This document shows positions 56,945 through 64,000 of a DNA stretch of 64,000 nucleotides, in pieces. The number at the start of each line of letters is the position of its first letter. Positions within the stretch are counted from its first letter, which is position 1. Made by a program: the position numbers and the translations under genes. Origin of the DNA: Arenibacter palladensis (GTDB lineage Bacteria > Bacteroidota > Bacteroidia > Flavobacteriales > Flavobacteriaceae); the NCBI RefSeq assembly GCF_900129275.1, contig NZ_FQUX01000001.1, positions 806,001-870,000 of the forward strand, given 5' to 3'. The notes under the pieces are model-generated. The model did not search any database. It saw only the letters and a list, made by a program, of their open reading frames with translations, and was not told where the DNA came from.

Positions 56945-56977
56945 TGCCAATAAGGTTTAAAACAATCCTTATTGGCA
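56945..56977. other. perfect 11-bp inverted repeat
   Basis: Arms TGCCAATAAGG (56945-56955) and CCTTATTGGCA (56967-56977) with an 11-base loop lie between the methyltransferase stop and the SnoaL-like gene. There is no T run, so it is either an operator or a poor terminator. Confidence 0.45.
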
Positions 56978-57026
56978 AATATCGGACACATATAAAGTAA
57001 ACTATTAACTATATAAATTTAAGATT

Positions 57027-57530
57027 ATGAAAACTAAGATGAAACTTACAATGATTATGACTTTTGGAATTTTAATTTCAGGATATGCACAACAAGCTGA
57101 AGTAAATAGGATCGATTTGATAAATGACGAGTTTCCGGAAGCGAAACAAGAAGTGATGGAGACCTTTGGCGCAATTGCACAAAGTATTAAGGACGGTGAT
57201 ATGGATAAACTAATTTCCTTTCACGCCTACAGTCCAAAGTTTACGGAATTCAAAAATGGAGAACCAAGAAATGGGGGTGATGCAAACGAGGCGCATGAAC
57301 GAACTGTTTTTGGTGCTGTGTCCGAGGTAGTAAAGTTCGATGCCAAAGATTTACAAATTGCCGTTTATGGCGATGTGGCCAATTTAACCTTTCACTCGGA
57401 TTTTCATTTAAAATTTGGAGAGGAACTAGTGGTGGTTAATGACCAAATAACATTGTTGTTCGTCAAGACGGATAATGGATGGAAAATGGTTCACGAGCAT
57501 CATTCACCCTTGGCAAAAGAGGATAGTTAA
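57027..57530 (+). CDS. secreted SnoaL/DUF4440-like protein
   Basis: The 167-residue protein has a signal peptide (to about residue 21, ISGYAQQAEV) and then a cone-shaped alpha+beta fold of the NTF2 superfamily: VMETFGAIAQSIKDGDMDKLISFHAYSPKFTEF, DLQIAVYGDVANLTFHSDFHLKFGEE and a final DNGWKMVHEHHSPL. This pattern is common in DUF4440/SnoaL-like proteins with varied or unknown roles. It has no close partner gene. Confidence 0.75.
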   Translation: MKTKMKLTMIMTFGILISGYAQQAEVNRIDLINDEFPEAKQEVMETFGAIAQSIKDGDMDKLISFHAYSPKFTEFKNGEPRNGGDANEAHERTVFGAVSEVVKFDAKDLQIAVYGDVANLTFHSDFHLKFGEELVVVNDQITLLFVKTDNGWKMVHEHHSPLAKEDS

Positions 57531-57824
57531 AAGCGCGCCATAACAATAAATATAGGCAAGTGCTTTGGCTATTTTCTTTTAATAAACCATCTGAATAAAT
57601 ATTTATTCACACGGTGGGGAATCTATATTTTCATTTCCCCACCTATCATTATGATCTTATAGGATCCATAGCACCATCTCAAAGTCAATTACCTCAGGGC
57701 AGGCCTATCTGCCGACAATGGAAGGCTCATGAGGCATCGGAAGGAAATTACGGATAACATTTCGACAAAAGGGCGGAGCCTTCAAATCTCACTTAGTGGG
57801 TAAATAATGATAATTATATACACA

Positions 57825-60248
57825 ATGCGACAACTCAATTATTATAGTTTAGTGGTGGTTCTACTGCTTATGGGAGCAGGACAGGTCTTAAGTGGACAGA
57901 ACGCTACGCTGACAGGAAAAGTTTATGATGAAAACAAAGAGGCTATGCCCTTCGCACATGTACTTCTTTTACAACAACCTGATTCTGTTTTGGTGAAGGG
58001 CGTAACCACCGATACCAAGGGAGGGTTTGTTGTGGAGGGAATATCAATTGGCAATTATATACTTAATATTTCCCTCTTGGGATATGAACCTTACTATAGA
58101 TCTATAGCACTTACCGATTTAAAAGAGCATTCCACGGGGAATATCCAATTATCACCAATGAGCCAACAATTACAAGGCGTTCAGGTGGTTGGGCGTAAGG
58201 CCTTATTCCAACTAATGAGCGATAGGTTAATATTGAATGTGGGATCCCTGCCTACTTTTAGTGGCAATAATGCCCTGCAGGTTCTTCAAAAGGCGCCCGG
58301 GGTAATGGTACAAGAGAATTCGAACAGTATTAGTCTAAACAATAAGGGTGAGGTGCTGATTATGATAAACGATAGGGTATCGCGCGTACCCAAGGGTAAC
58401 TTGATACAGCAATTAAAGGGAATGCGGGCAGAAAGCATTGATCGTATAGAACTCATACATCAGCCATCGGCCAAATATGATGCCGATAATGCCGCTGGAA
58501 TTATCCATATTGTCATGAAGGAAAACAATCTTTATGGTTTTAATGGTAACGCTAGTTTTACCGCTGGTATTGGGCAAAGGGAAAAATTTAACGGAAGCAC
58601 CGACTTTAATTATCGCAATAACAGTTTGAACATTTATGGCAATGCCACTGGCTTTCATAGCAGATCGCCCCAGTTATTGATAAATCATTTTAGGGAATAT
58701 GAATATGAGGGCGATTATTACTATTACGAGAACAAGTTGAAATTTGAAAACCCTACCAGCAATTCATTGGGTTTTACATTGGGGGCCGATTTTGAAATTG
58801 ATAAAAACAACATTGTAGGGGGTCTTTTTGGGTATTCCAAAAATAACGAACTGGGCCATGATTATACTAGTAGGTCAAGTGGTTCAATAAATTCGGTGCC
58901 CAATACCGATTCAGAATTCCTACTTGATGTTGACAATCCTAACAGCAACACCTTTATAAATCTAAACTATTTTCGAAAAATAGGGGCTAATGCCTCTTTA
59001 AATATCGATGTGGATAGGGTAACACTGGATGTGCAAAATTCTTCCGAACTTTCCAATCTTGATCCTGCGGAAGCTATTGAAAGAACAGAAGTTGGTCGTG
59101 AATCACAATTTGAAATCAAAACGGCAAAGGCCGATTTTGAATGGGAGACCGAAGCGGGCAACAAATGGGAAACAGGTCTCAAAGGCACTTTTAATAACTC
59201 CAATACCCAATCACAGATTCGGAACAGAACATCCGGTGTTTGGGAAGTGGACGAAGCATTCACAATGAACGATGACATTGCGGAAAAGGTTTTGGCAGCC
59301 TATGCCTCGTTTCATAAACAATGGAACGGGAAATGGGAAAGTAATCTGGGCCTTAGACTGGAGCACTATAATTATGAACTTGACGATATCGTTGGAGAGA
59401 ACGACTTTAGCGTTACCTACAATAATATTTTTCCGGTCGTCAGGACCAGCTACGCTATTGATTCGACCAAGTCGCTGACTTTATCCTTTAACCGCCGTAT
59501 TGAGCGTCCGTCTTTTTTTAGTCTGGCAGGTTACTACGTTTTAATAGACCCGTCGTTATTCGCAAGTTCAAATACGCGGATTAGGCCATCGTTTACCAAT
59601 GCGGTCAGGCTGGCATATAACCAGGGTTCTTTTTTGATCTCGATGGAAATAAACAGGACCAAGGGTGCCATCGCTTTCTATAACACAGTGGATAAGGAAA
59701 AGAATCTGCAGACAAGTATCCCCATTAATTTTGATCAAATGGATGGGTTCCTGTTAAATATGAGCTTCCCTATAAAAATTAGTAAGATGTGGAAAATGAA
59801 TTGGAATTTGGACGGTACCTACAAAAAGGTAAAAGATGCTTCTAATCGGCCCCTACCTTTTGAAAAAGGGTTATTTACCGTTACGGCCCAATTGGCCAAC
59901 GTTTTTGAACTAGGTAATTCATGGACCGCCAACATAGATGGTAGGTATATGAGTCCGTACATATCCGGAGACCAAGAGCAGTACTTGCAACATTACCTAA
60001 ACTTCGGGATCAGTAAAAAATTCAAGAACGAAAGTTCCCTTACCTTCAGTGTACAGGATATCACGGCCACTAGTGGTACCATAGAATGGGAATACGACCA
60101 GCCCGAATTGGGCATAAAGACCTATGGTAATAACGATTGGTCCGAAAGGGTATTTCAGCTAACTTATTCGTTTCCCTTCGGGAATAAAAAAGTAAAGGAA
60201 AATAGAAAACGGGAAACGGGATCCCAAGAGGAGCGCAATCGGATGTAA
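57825..60248 (+). CDS. outer membrane receptor-like beta-barrel protein (TonB receptor family)
   Basis: From MRQLNYYSL it has 807 residues: a signal peptide (to about 25), a carboxypeptidase-like regulatory domain (ATLTGKVYDENKEAMPFAHVLLL), a plug domain (GNNALQVLQKAPGVMVQENSNSISLNNKGEVLIMINDR, KYDADNAAGIIHIVMKE), and a long barrel with repeated aromatic strands ending with YSFPFG. This is the outer-membrane beta-barrel type that resembles TonB receptors. No SusD partner is adjacent, so the ligand is open. Confidence 0.85.
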   Translation: MRQLNYYSLVVVLLLMGAGQVLSGQNATLTGKVYDENKEAMPFAHVLLLQQPDSVLVKGVTTDTKGGFVVEGISIGNYILNISLLGYEPYYRSIALTDLKEHSTGNIQLSPMSQQLQGVQVVGRKALFQLMSDRLILNVGSLPTFSGNNALQVLQKAPGVMVQENSNSISLNNKGEVLIMINDRVSRVPKGNLIQQLKGMRAESIDRIELIHQPSAKYDADNAAGIIHIVMKENNLYGFNGNASFTAGIGQREKFNGSTDFNYRNNSLNIYGNATGFHSRSPQLLINHFREYEYEGDYYYYENKLKFENPTSNSLGFTLGADFEIDKNNIVGGLFGYSKNNELGHDYTSRSSGSINSVPNTDSEFLLDVDNPNSNTFINLNYFRKIGANASLNIDVDRVTLDVQNSSELSNLDPAEAIERTEVGRESQFEIKTAKADFEWETEAGNKWETGLKGTFNNSNTQSQIRNRTSGVWEVDEAFTMNDDIAEKVLAAYASFHKQWNGKWESNLGLRLEHYNYELDDIVGENDFSVTYNNIFPVVRTSYAIDSTKSLTLSFNRRIERPSFFSLAGYYVLIDPSLFASSNTRIRPSFTNAVRLAYNQGSFLISMEINRTKGAIAFYNTVDKEKNLQTSIPINFDQMDGFLLNMSFPIKISKMWKMNWNLDGTYKKVKDASNRPLPFEKGLFTVTAQLANVFELGNSWTANIDGRYMSPYISGDQEQYLQHYLNFGISKKFKNESSLTFSVQDITATSGTIEWEYDQPELGIKTYGNNDWSERVFQLTYSFPFGNKKVKENRKRETGSQEERNRM

Positions 60249-60292
60249 GATTACCCAAATTTTGTGGTAAAGTATTGGCCTTTTAAAACACG

Positions 60293-60322
60293 AAAGCCAC
60301 TCAAATAAACTTGAGTGGCTTT
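60293..60322. terminator. terminator-like hairpin between receptor gene and tRNA
   Basis: Perfect 12-base arms (60293-60304 and 60311-60322) with a six-base loop stand between the receptor stop codon and the 3' end of tRNA-Ala; either transcript could end here. T runs on both sides are short. Confidence 0.6.
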
Positions 60323-60359
60323 CCATAGTTTTAAAACGCAAAACTAATTGCGTTTGATT

Positions 60360-60437
<78 letters not shown>

Positions 60438-60506
60438 TTTGGCTGCCGCAAAGAAAATACTTTTTCCAACATAATCAAAGCACAATTTCAGCTATTTCCA
60501 AATTTC

Positions 60507-61304
60507 TTAGTCTTTCTTCACACTTAAGACCAATACAGGTACCGGGGCGTAGAATTCCGATTTAAGGATAGTGTTCCTTTCCCATAGTTTTTTGAAAAAC
60601 CCTCTTTTTCTTCTAAAAACGCATAATAAGTCCGGATGTTTTGCCTCAAAATGCTGTAGGACTCCCAAATAGGTGGATGGATTTTCAGATTGGGTAAGTT
60701 CAGAACTCAAGCCCATTAATGACATGTTTATTTTAAGGTCTTCCTTGGTGTAGCCCGGGGTTTTTACAAATAATAGGCTCACTTTGGAATCGAATTTTTT
60801 CTTGATTTCAACCAACGGGTATAATATACTCTTCTGTTTTAATACCCCCGATTTAAAGGCTGTCAATATTGTTTTAAACGGTTTAAAAACGGTCCCTTTT
60901 GGTACAATAAGGGTAGGAATATCTGTTTGTTTTACAATTTTACCAGAAGTATTTCCTAAATAATATTCTTCTCGGATGTCATTACTTCTAGGTGCCAAAA
61001 TAATTAGGTCAATCCCTAGGTCCCTATCAATATCTTTAAGTCCGTCAACAATGTCACCGTTATAGGTGGCTATCTTTATGTTAACATTTCTCGCATCCAC
61101 CTTGTCAATGACCCCTTTTATATGCTCTTTGGTACGTTCGTCCAGTTTTTCCCTAATATTGGCCAAGCTGCTGGCACTGGCACTAACACTAAATACTTCC
61201 ATTACATAAATGTTGGAGTCGAATTCGGTAGCGAAATCAACCGCATATTGTAATGTTTCATGGGCATTTTCAGAGGTTCCTATAGGAACGAGGATGTTTT
61301 TCAT
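60507..61304 (-). CDS. universal stress protein, two tandem Usp domains
   Basis: The 265-residue protein has a first Usp domain (KNILVPIGTSENAHETLQYAVDFATEFDSNIYVMEVF, DIREEYYLGNTSGKIVKQTDIPTLIVPKG) and a degenerate second half. The ATP-loop pattern of the first domain, LGNTSGKIV, is present. Unlike the copy at 24899 there is no TGAY-N4-RTCA palindrome in front, so it is likely under different control. Confidence 0.9.
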   Translation of the reverse strand: MKNILVPIGTSENAHETLQYAVDFATEFDSNIYVMEVFSVSASASSLANIREKLDERTKEHIKGVIDKVDARNVNIKIATYNGDIVDGLKDIDRDLGIDLIILAPRSNDIREEYYLGNTSGKIVKQTDIPTLIVPKGTVFKPFKTILTAFKSGVLKQKSILYPLVEIKKKFDSKVSLLFVKTPGYTKEDLKINMSLMGLSSELTQSENPSTYLGVLQHFEAKHPDLLCVFRRKRGFFKKLWERNTILKSEFYAPVPVLVLSVKKD

Positions 61305-61332
61305 CTGTTTAGATTTATTTAATTATTGGTCA

Positions 61333-61350
61333 TCCCGATACCTATCGGGA
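61333..61350. repeat. short palindrome TCCCGATA-CC-TATCGGGA
   Basis: Eight-base arms with a two-base centre lie about 30 bases upstream of the universal stress start. GC-rich CCCGATA palindromes of this shape are often dispersed in genomes of this group; here only one copy is seen. Confidence 0.5.
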
Positions 61351-61564
61351 ATAATTCGCCATATTAATCATTTCTGTAAATATCCAAAATTGTTATGGCT
61401 CATTTCATAAGTTCAGTATTTATTGCTTTTAACGCCCATACTTTTTTGTTGGTCAGACATGGCGTAGTTAAACATCTTGGTTATTATCAAAAACAGGGTT
61501 GTTCCCTTTCTTTGATATGATTATTCACGAATAGCATAAATTTACAAATTAAATTCAACCGTTC

Positions 61565-62065
61565 ATGATTCGATTGGCAAAGATATTGGAAATTCCGGAT
61601 ATTCTGAATATTACAAAGGCCTGTGCAAAAAGCATGATAGACCAGGGCATTTATCAATGGAACGAGTTTTATCCCTCAAAGGAGGCCTTTGAAAAGGATA
61701 TTGCCCGTAAGGAGCTTTATGTTTTGGAGGAAAATGGTGAAATAATTGGAACAATCGTGGTGTCCACGTTAATGGATGATGAGTATTTTCCAATTAACTG
61801 GTTAACTCCAAATACAAATAATCTTTACATTCACCGCTTGGCAGTGCATCCTAAGGAACAAAAAAAAGGTTATGCCCAAGATCTAATGAATTTTGCGGAG
61901 GACTATGCACGTAAAGGCGGGTTTATATCCGTTAGGTTGGATACTTTCAGCAAAAACAGCCGCAATAATAAATTTTATAAGGCACGCGGTTACCGGGAGG
62001 TTGGGGATATATATTTCCCTAAGCAAAGTAAATTGCCCTTTCATTGTTATGAGTTAATTTTATAA
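61565..62065 (+). CDS. GNAT family N-acetyltransferase
   Basis: The 166-residue protein has the GNAT core: a strand with IIGTIVVSTLMDDEYF, the acetyl-CoA loop LAVHPKEQKKGYAQDLMNFAEDYARKGG and RLDTFSKNSRNNKFYKARGYREVGDIYFP. The pyrophosphate loop KKGYAQ replaces the common RGxGxG/A but is recognisable. The acceptor is unknown. It lies 12 bases before the MATE gene, so the two are probably one transcript. Confidence 0.88.
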   Translation: MIRLAKILEIPDILNITKACAKSMIDQGIYQWNEFYPSKEAFEKDIARKELYVLEENGEIIGTIVVSTLMDDEYFPINWLTPNTNNLYIHRLAVHPKEQKKGYAQDLMNFAEDYARKGGFISVRLDTFSKNSRNNKFYKARGYREVGDIYFPKQSKLPFHCYELIL

Positions 62066-62077
62066 AATATTCTTTTT

Positions 62078-63412
62078 TTGAAAACCCCAATAAATTTTAA
62101 AACCATTAATAATCTTGCCATTCCCGCAACTATTGCGGGGATTGCCGAACCTATACTATCCATAACCGATACGGCAATAGTGGGCAACATACCCCAAGAT
62201 GGCATGGAGTCCTTGGCAGCAGCAGGTATAGTGGGCTCTTTTTTATCCATGTTGATATGGATTCTGGGGCAGACACGTAGCGCTATTTCGGCAATATTGT
62301 CGCAATACTTGGGTGCGGGTAAGTTGGAGAGGGTTAAAACACTACCGGCACAGGCCATTTTCCTAAACATTCTGCTGAGTATTGTAATCCTCCTCTCCAC
62401 GGTATTTATAGTGGAGGAAATATTTGTTTTGCTCAACGCCTCTGGAAAAATTCTGGAACTCTGTATTTCTTACTATTCCATTAGGGTTTGGGGTTTTCCC
62501 TTAACCCTTTTTGTATTTGCGGTTATGGGTATTTTTCGAGGATTGCAGAATACCTATTATCCTATGTTGATCGCCATCACGGGGGCTGTTTTAAATATAG
62601 TATTGGATTTTATTTTGGTTTATGGGGTAGAAGGGATTGTTTCCCCAATGTATTTGGAAGGTGCCGCTTGGGCCAGTTTAATTGCCCAGGGTATTATGGC
62701 TGTAATGGCATTTGTACTGCTGATTACAAAAACAAATATCAGCCTGGCCCTTAAATTCCCCCTACACCCGGAATTGGGTAGGTTGGTGGTCATGAGTCTA
62801 AACCTTTTTGTTAGGGCACTGGCCTTAAACATAGCCTTAATTTTGGCGGTTAGGGAGGCAACTGCCTTAGGGGACAAATATATAGGGGCACATACCATTG
62901 CTATAAACCTTTGGCTTTTTTCCGCTTTTTTTATTGATGGTTATGGTGCCGCGGGGAATATTATGGGGGGTAAGCTTCTGGGGGCCAAGAACTACGACGG
63001 ACTTTGGGAATTGGCAAAAAAAATAATGTTGTATGGTTTTGTGATAAGTTTGATACTTGCTGCAGTGGGCTTTTTGTTCTATAGACCCATAGGGAGTATA
63101 TTTTCCAATGACATTTCAGTATTGCAAACCTTCTATTCCATATTTTTTATCCTTATTCTAGGAATCCCAATGAATATGGTCGCCTTTGTTTTCGACGGCC
63201 TTTTTAAAGGTTTGGGGGAAATGAAATACCTCAGAAATGTTTTATTGGTAGCCACCTTCCTAGGCTTTGTTCCTATGCTATTCCTTGGTAAATTCCTTGG
63301 ATGGGGACTATATGGAATATGGATCGCCTTTACGCTTTGGATGTTTATTAGGGGAGGGGCTTTGGTATGGAAATTTAGGCGAAAGTTTCGTCCGCTACTT
63401 CAAAACGTGTAA
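62078..63412 (+). CDS. MATE family efflux transporter
   Basis: The 444-residue membrane protein has about 12 segments and the MATE pattern of two halves: PATIAGIAEPILSITDTAIVGNI at the start and DGYGAAGNIMGGKLLGAKNYD in the middle. These export drugs, toxins or metabolites in exchange for sodium or protons. Translation probably starts at TTG, since no ATG in frame precedes the conserved start. Confidence 0.88.
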   Translation: MKTPINFKTINNLAIPATIAGIAEPILSITDTAIVGNIPQDGMESLAAAGIVGSFLSMLIWILGQTRSAISAILSQYLGAGKLERVKTLPAQAIFLNILLSIVILLSTVFIVEEIFVLLNASGKILELCISYYSIRVWGFPLTLFVFAVMGIFRGLQNTYYPMLIAITGAVLNIVLDFILVYGVEGIVSPMYLEGAAWASLIAQGIMAVMAFVLLITKTNISLALKFPLHPELGRLVVMSLNLFVRALALNIALILAVREATALGDKYIGAHTIAINLWLFSAFFIDGYGAAGNIMGGKLLGAKNYDGLWELAKKIMLYGFVISLILAAVGFLFYRPIGSIFSNDISVLQTFYSIFFILILGIPMNMVAFVFDGLFKGLGEMKYLRNVLLVATFLGFVPMLFLGKFLGWGLYGIWIAFTLWMFIRGGALVWKFRRKFRPLLQNV

Positions 63413-63439
63413 ATTTGAAATACCACTAAGGATAATAAT

Positions 63440-64000
63440 ATGGGTACAAGCCGATCTAACGGAAGTTTATATACCAGCATCATCAATGGCATAGCTACAG
63501 TAGAATTTGGACACCCTGCTAGTAATTCATTTGTATCGGAACTATTGGAAAGACTCACAAAGACTTTGGGGGAATTATCCAATAACGTTGAGGTATCGGT
63601 CATTGTATTAAAATCTGAAGGGGATAGGGCATTCTGTGCAGGAGCCTCTTTTGATGAATTATTGGAAGTGAAAGACCTGTCCGAAGGTAAAATATTCTTC
63701 AGTGGGTTTGCCCATCTTATCAATGCAATGAGGACCTGTAAAAAGATAATCGTGGGCAGGGTGCAAGGTAAGGCCGTTGGCGGTGGGGTAGGAATTATTT
63801 CTGCGTGCGATTATGTTTTTGCCGTTGAGGCGGCCTCCATACGTTTATCCGAGTTAACCATAGGCATTGCACCCATGGTGATTGCACCGGCGGTTCAACG
63901 AAAAATTGGCGTTGCCGCCCTATCCGAACTGTCGCTTTCCCCCAATGAATGGAAAAACGCTTATTGGGCGCAGGAAAAGGGGTTGTTTTCGAAAGTTTTT
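63440..64000 (+). CDS. enoyl-CoA hydratase/isomerase, N-terminal part
   Basis: The frame is open from the ATG to the end of the window (187 codons). The crotonase fold is clear: VIVLKSEGDRAFCAGASFDELLE with the oxyanion-hole motif, and VGRVQGKAVGGGVGIISACDYVFAVEAASIRLSELTIGIAPMVIAPAVQRKIG. These enzymes hydrate enoyl-CoA; the sequence resembles the methylglutaconyl-CoA hydratase group of leucine breakdown, which I cannot confirm from this part. Confidence 0.9.
   Translation, partial: MGTSRSNGSLYTSIINGIATVEFGHPASNSFVSELLERLTKTLGELSNNVEVSVIVLKSEGDRAFCAGASFDELLEVKDLSEGKIFFSGFAHLINAMRTCKKIIVGRVQGKAVGGGVGIISACDYVFAVEAASIRLSELTIGIAPMVIAPAVQRKIGVAALSELSLSPNEWKNAYWAQEKGLFSKVF

Overview
The window is chromosomal DNA of a member of the Bacteroidota, most likely a marine Flavobacteriaceae. 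The evidence is low GC, A-rich leaders without clear Shine-Dalgarno sequences, promoters of the type TTTG-N19-TANNTTTG, type-3 thrombospondin repeats in an OmpA protein, LytTR two-component genes, a TonB-type outer membrane receptor, and gene orders such as fabH-accB-accC. No strain can be named from sequence reading alone.

Region by region. 1-24.7 kb is mostly housekeeping: the end of fabH with accB-accC, an FAD oxidoreductase, a GreA/B-like protein, a cyclase-family hydrolase, arfB, an ABC ATPase, a prolyl oligopeptidase lipoprotein, asd, mscL, alr-tdk, rsmI, a UDG-family protein, superoxide dismutase, and an AddA/AddB-like helicase-nuclease pair on either side of a probably highly expressed OmpA gene. 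Between the UDG gene and sod lie two tandem copies of an apparent small RNA gene, each with its own promoter and terminator.

24.9-33.7 kb looks like one stress or low-oxygen regulon: universal stress protein, HMA-like protein, deoC-deoD, a DUF2267 protein with a 27-residue membrane peptide, DinB-like and DUF302 proteins, an OmpA-like lipoprotein, and a flavodoxin-like protein followed by a CDP-alcohol phosphatidyltransferase and a phosphoesterase. Seven palindromes of the form TGAY-N4-RTCA lie in its promoter regions. In six of them a -7-like element ends exactly 36.5 bases from the palindrome centre, as expected for class II activation by a CRP/FNR-family protein. One of these promoters has no gene behind it, only about 230 non-coding bases ending in a strong terminator, so it probably makes a regulated small RNA.

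33.8-42.9 kb carries an Mla-type lipid transport operon, an L,D-transpeptidase (with a decayed relic of a second copy at 42.1 kb), a patatin, two Hsp20 genes divergent from an ECF-like sigma factor, and a peroxiredoxin-like gene.

43-60.4 kb is more accessory: a macroglobulin/TonB-plug protein without a barrel, a LytS/LytR pair divergent from a set of envelope genes (DUF2147, beta-barrel, HtrA-like protease) and a membrane-bound nucleotide cyclase, a Fur-like regulator without its zinc cysteines, a truncated copy of the peroxiredoxin, a transmembrane AraC-TPR regulator, a methyltransferase, a SnoaL-like protein and an outer-membrane receptor. From 45,980 to 60,434 this stretch is framed by a 37-base 3' fragment of tRNA-Ala and the intact tRNA-Ala(GGC) in the same orientation, the footprint expected of an integrated element, though no integrase is seen.

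60.5-64 kb returns to ordinary genes: a second universal stress protein, a GNAT acetyltransferase, a MATE transporter and the start of an enoyl-CoA hydratase.
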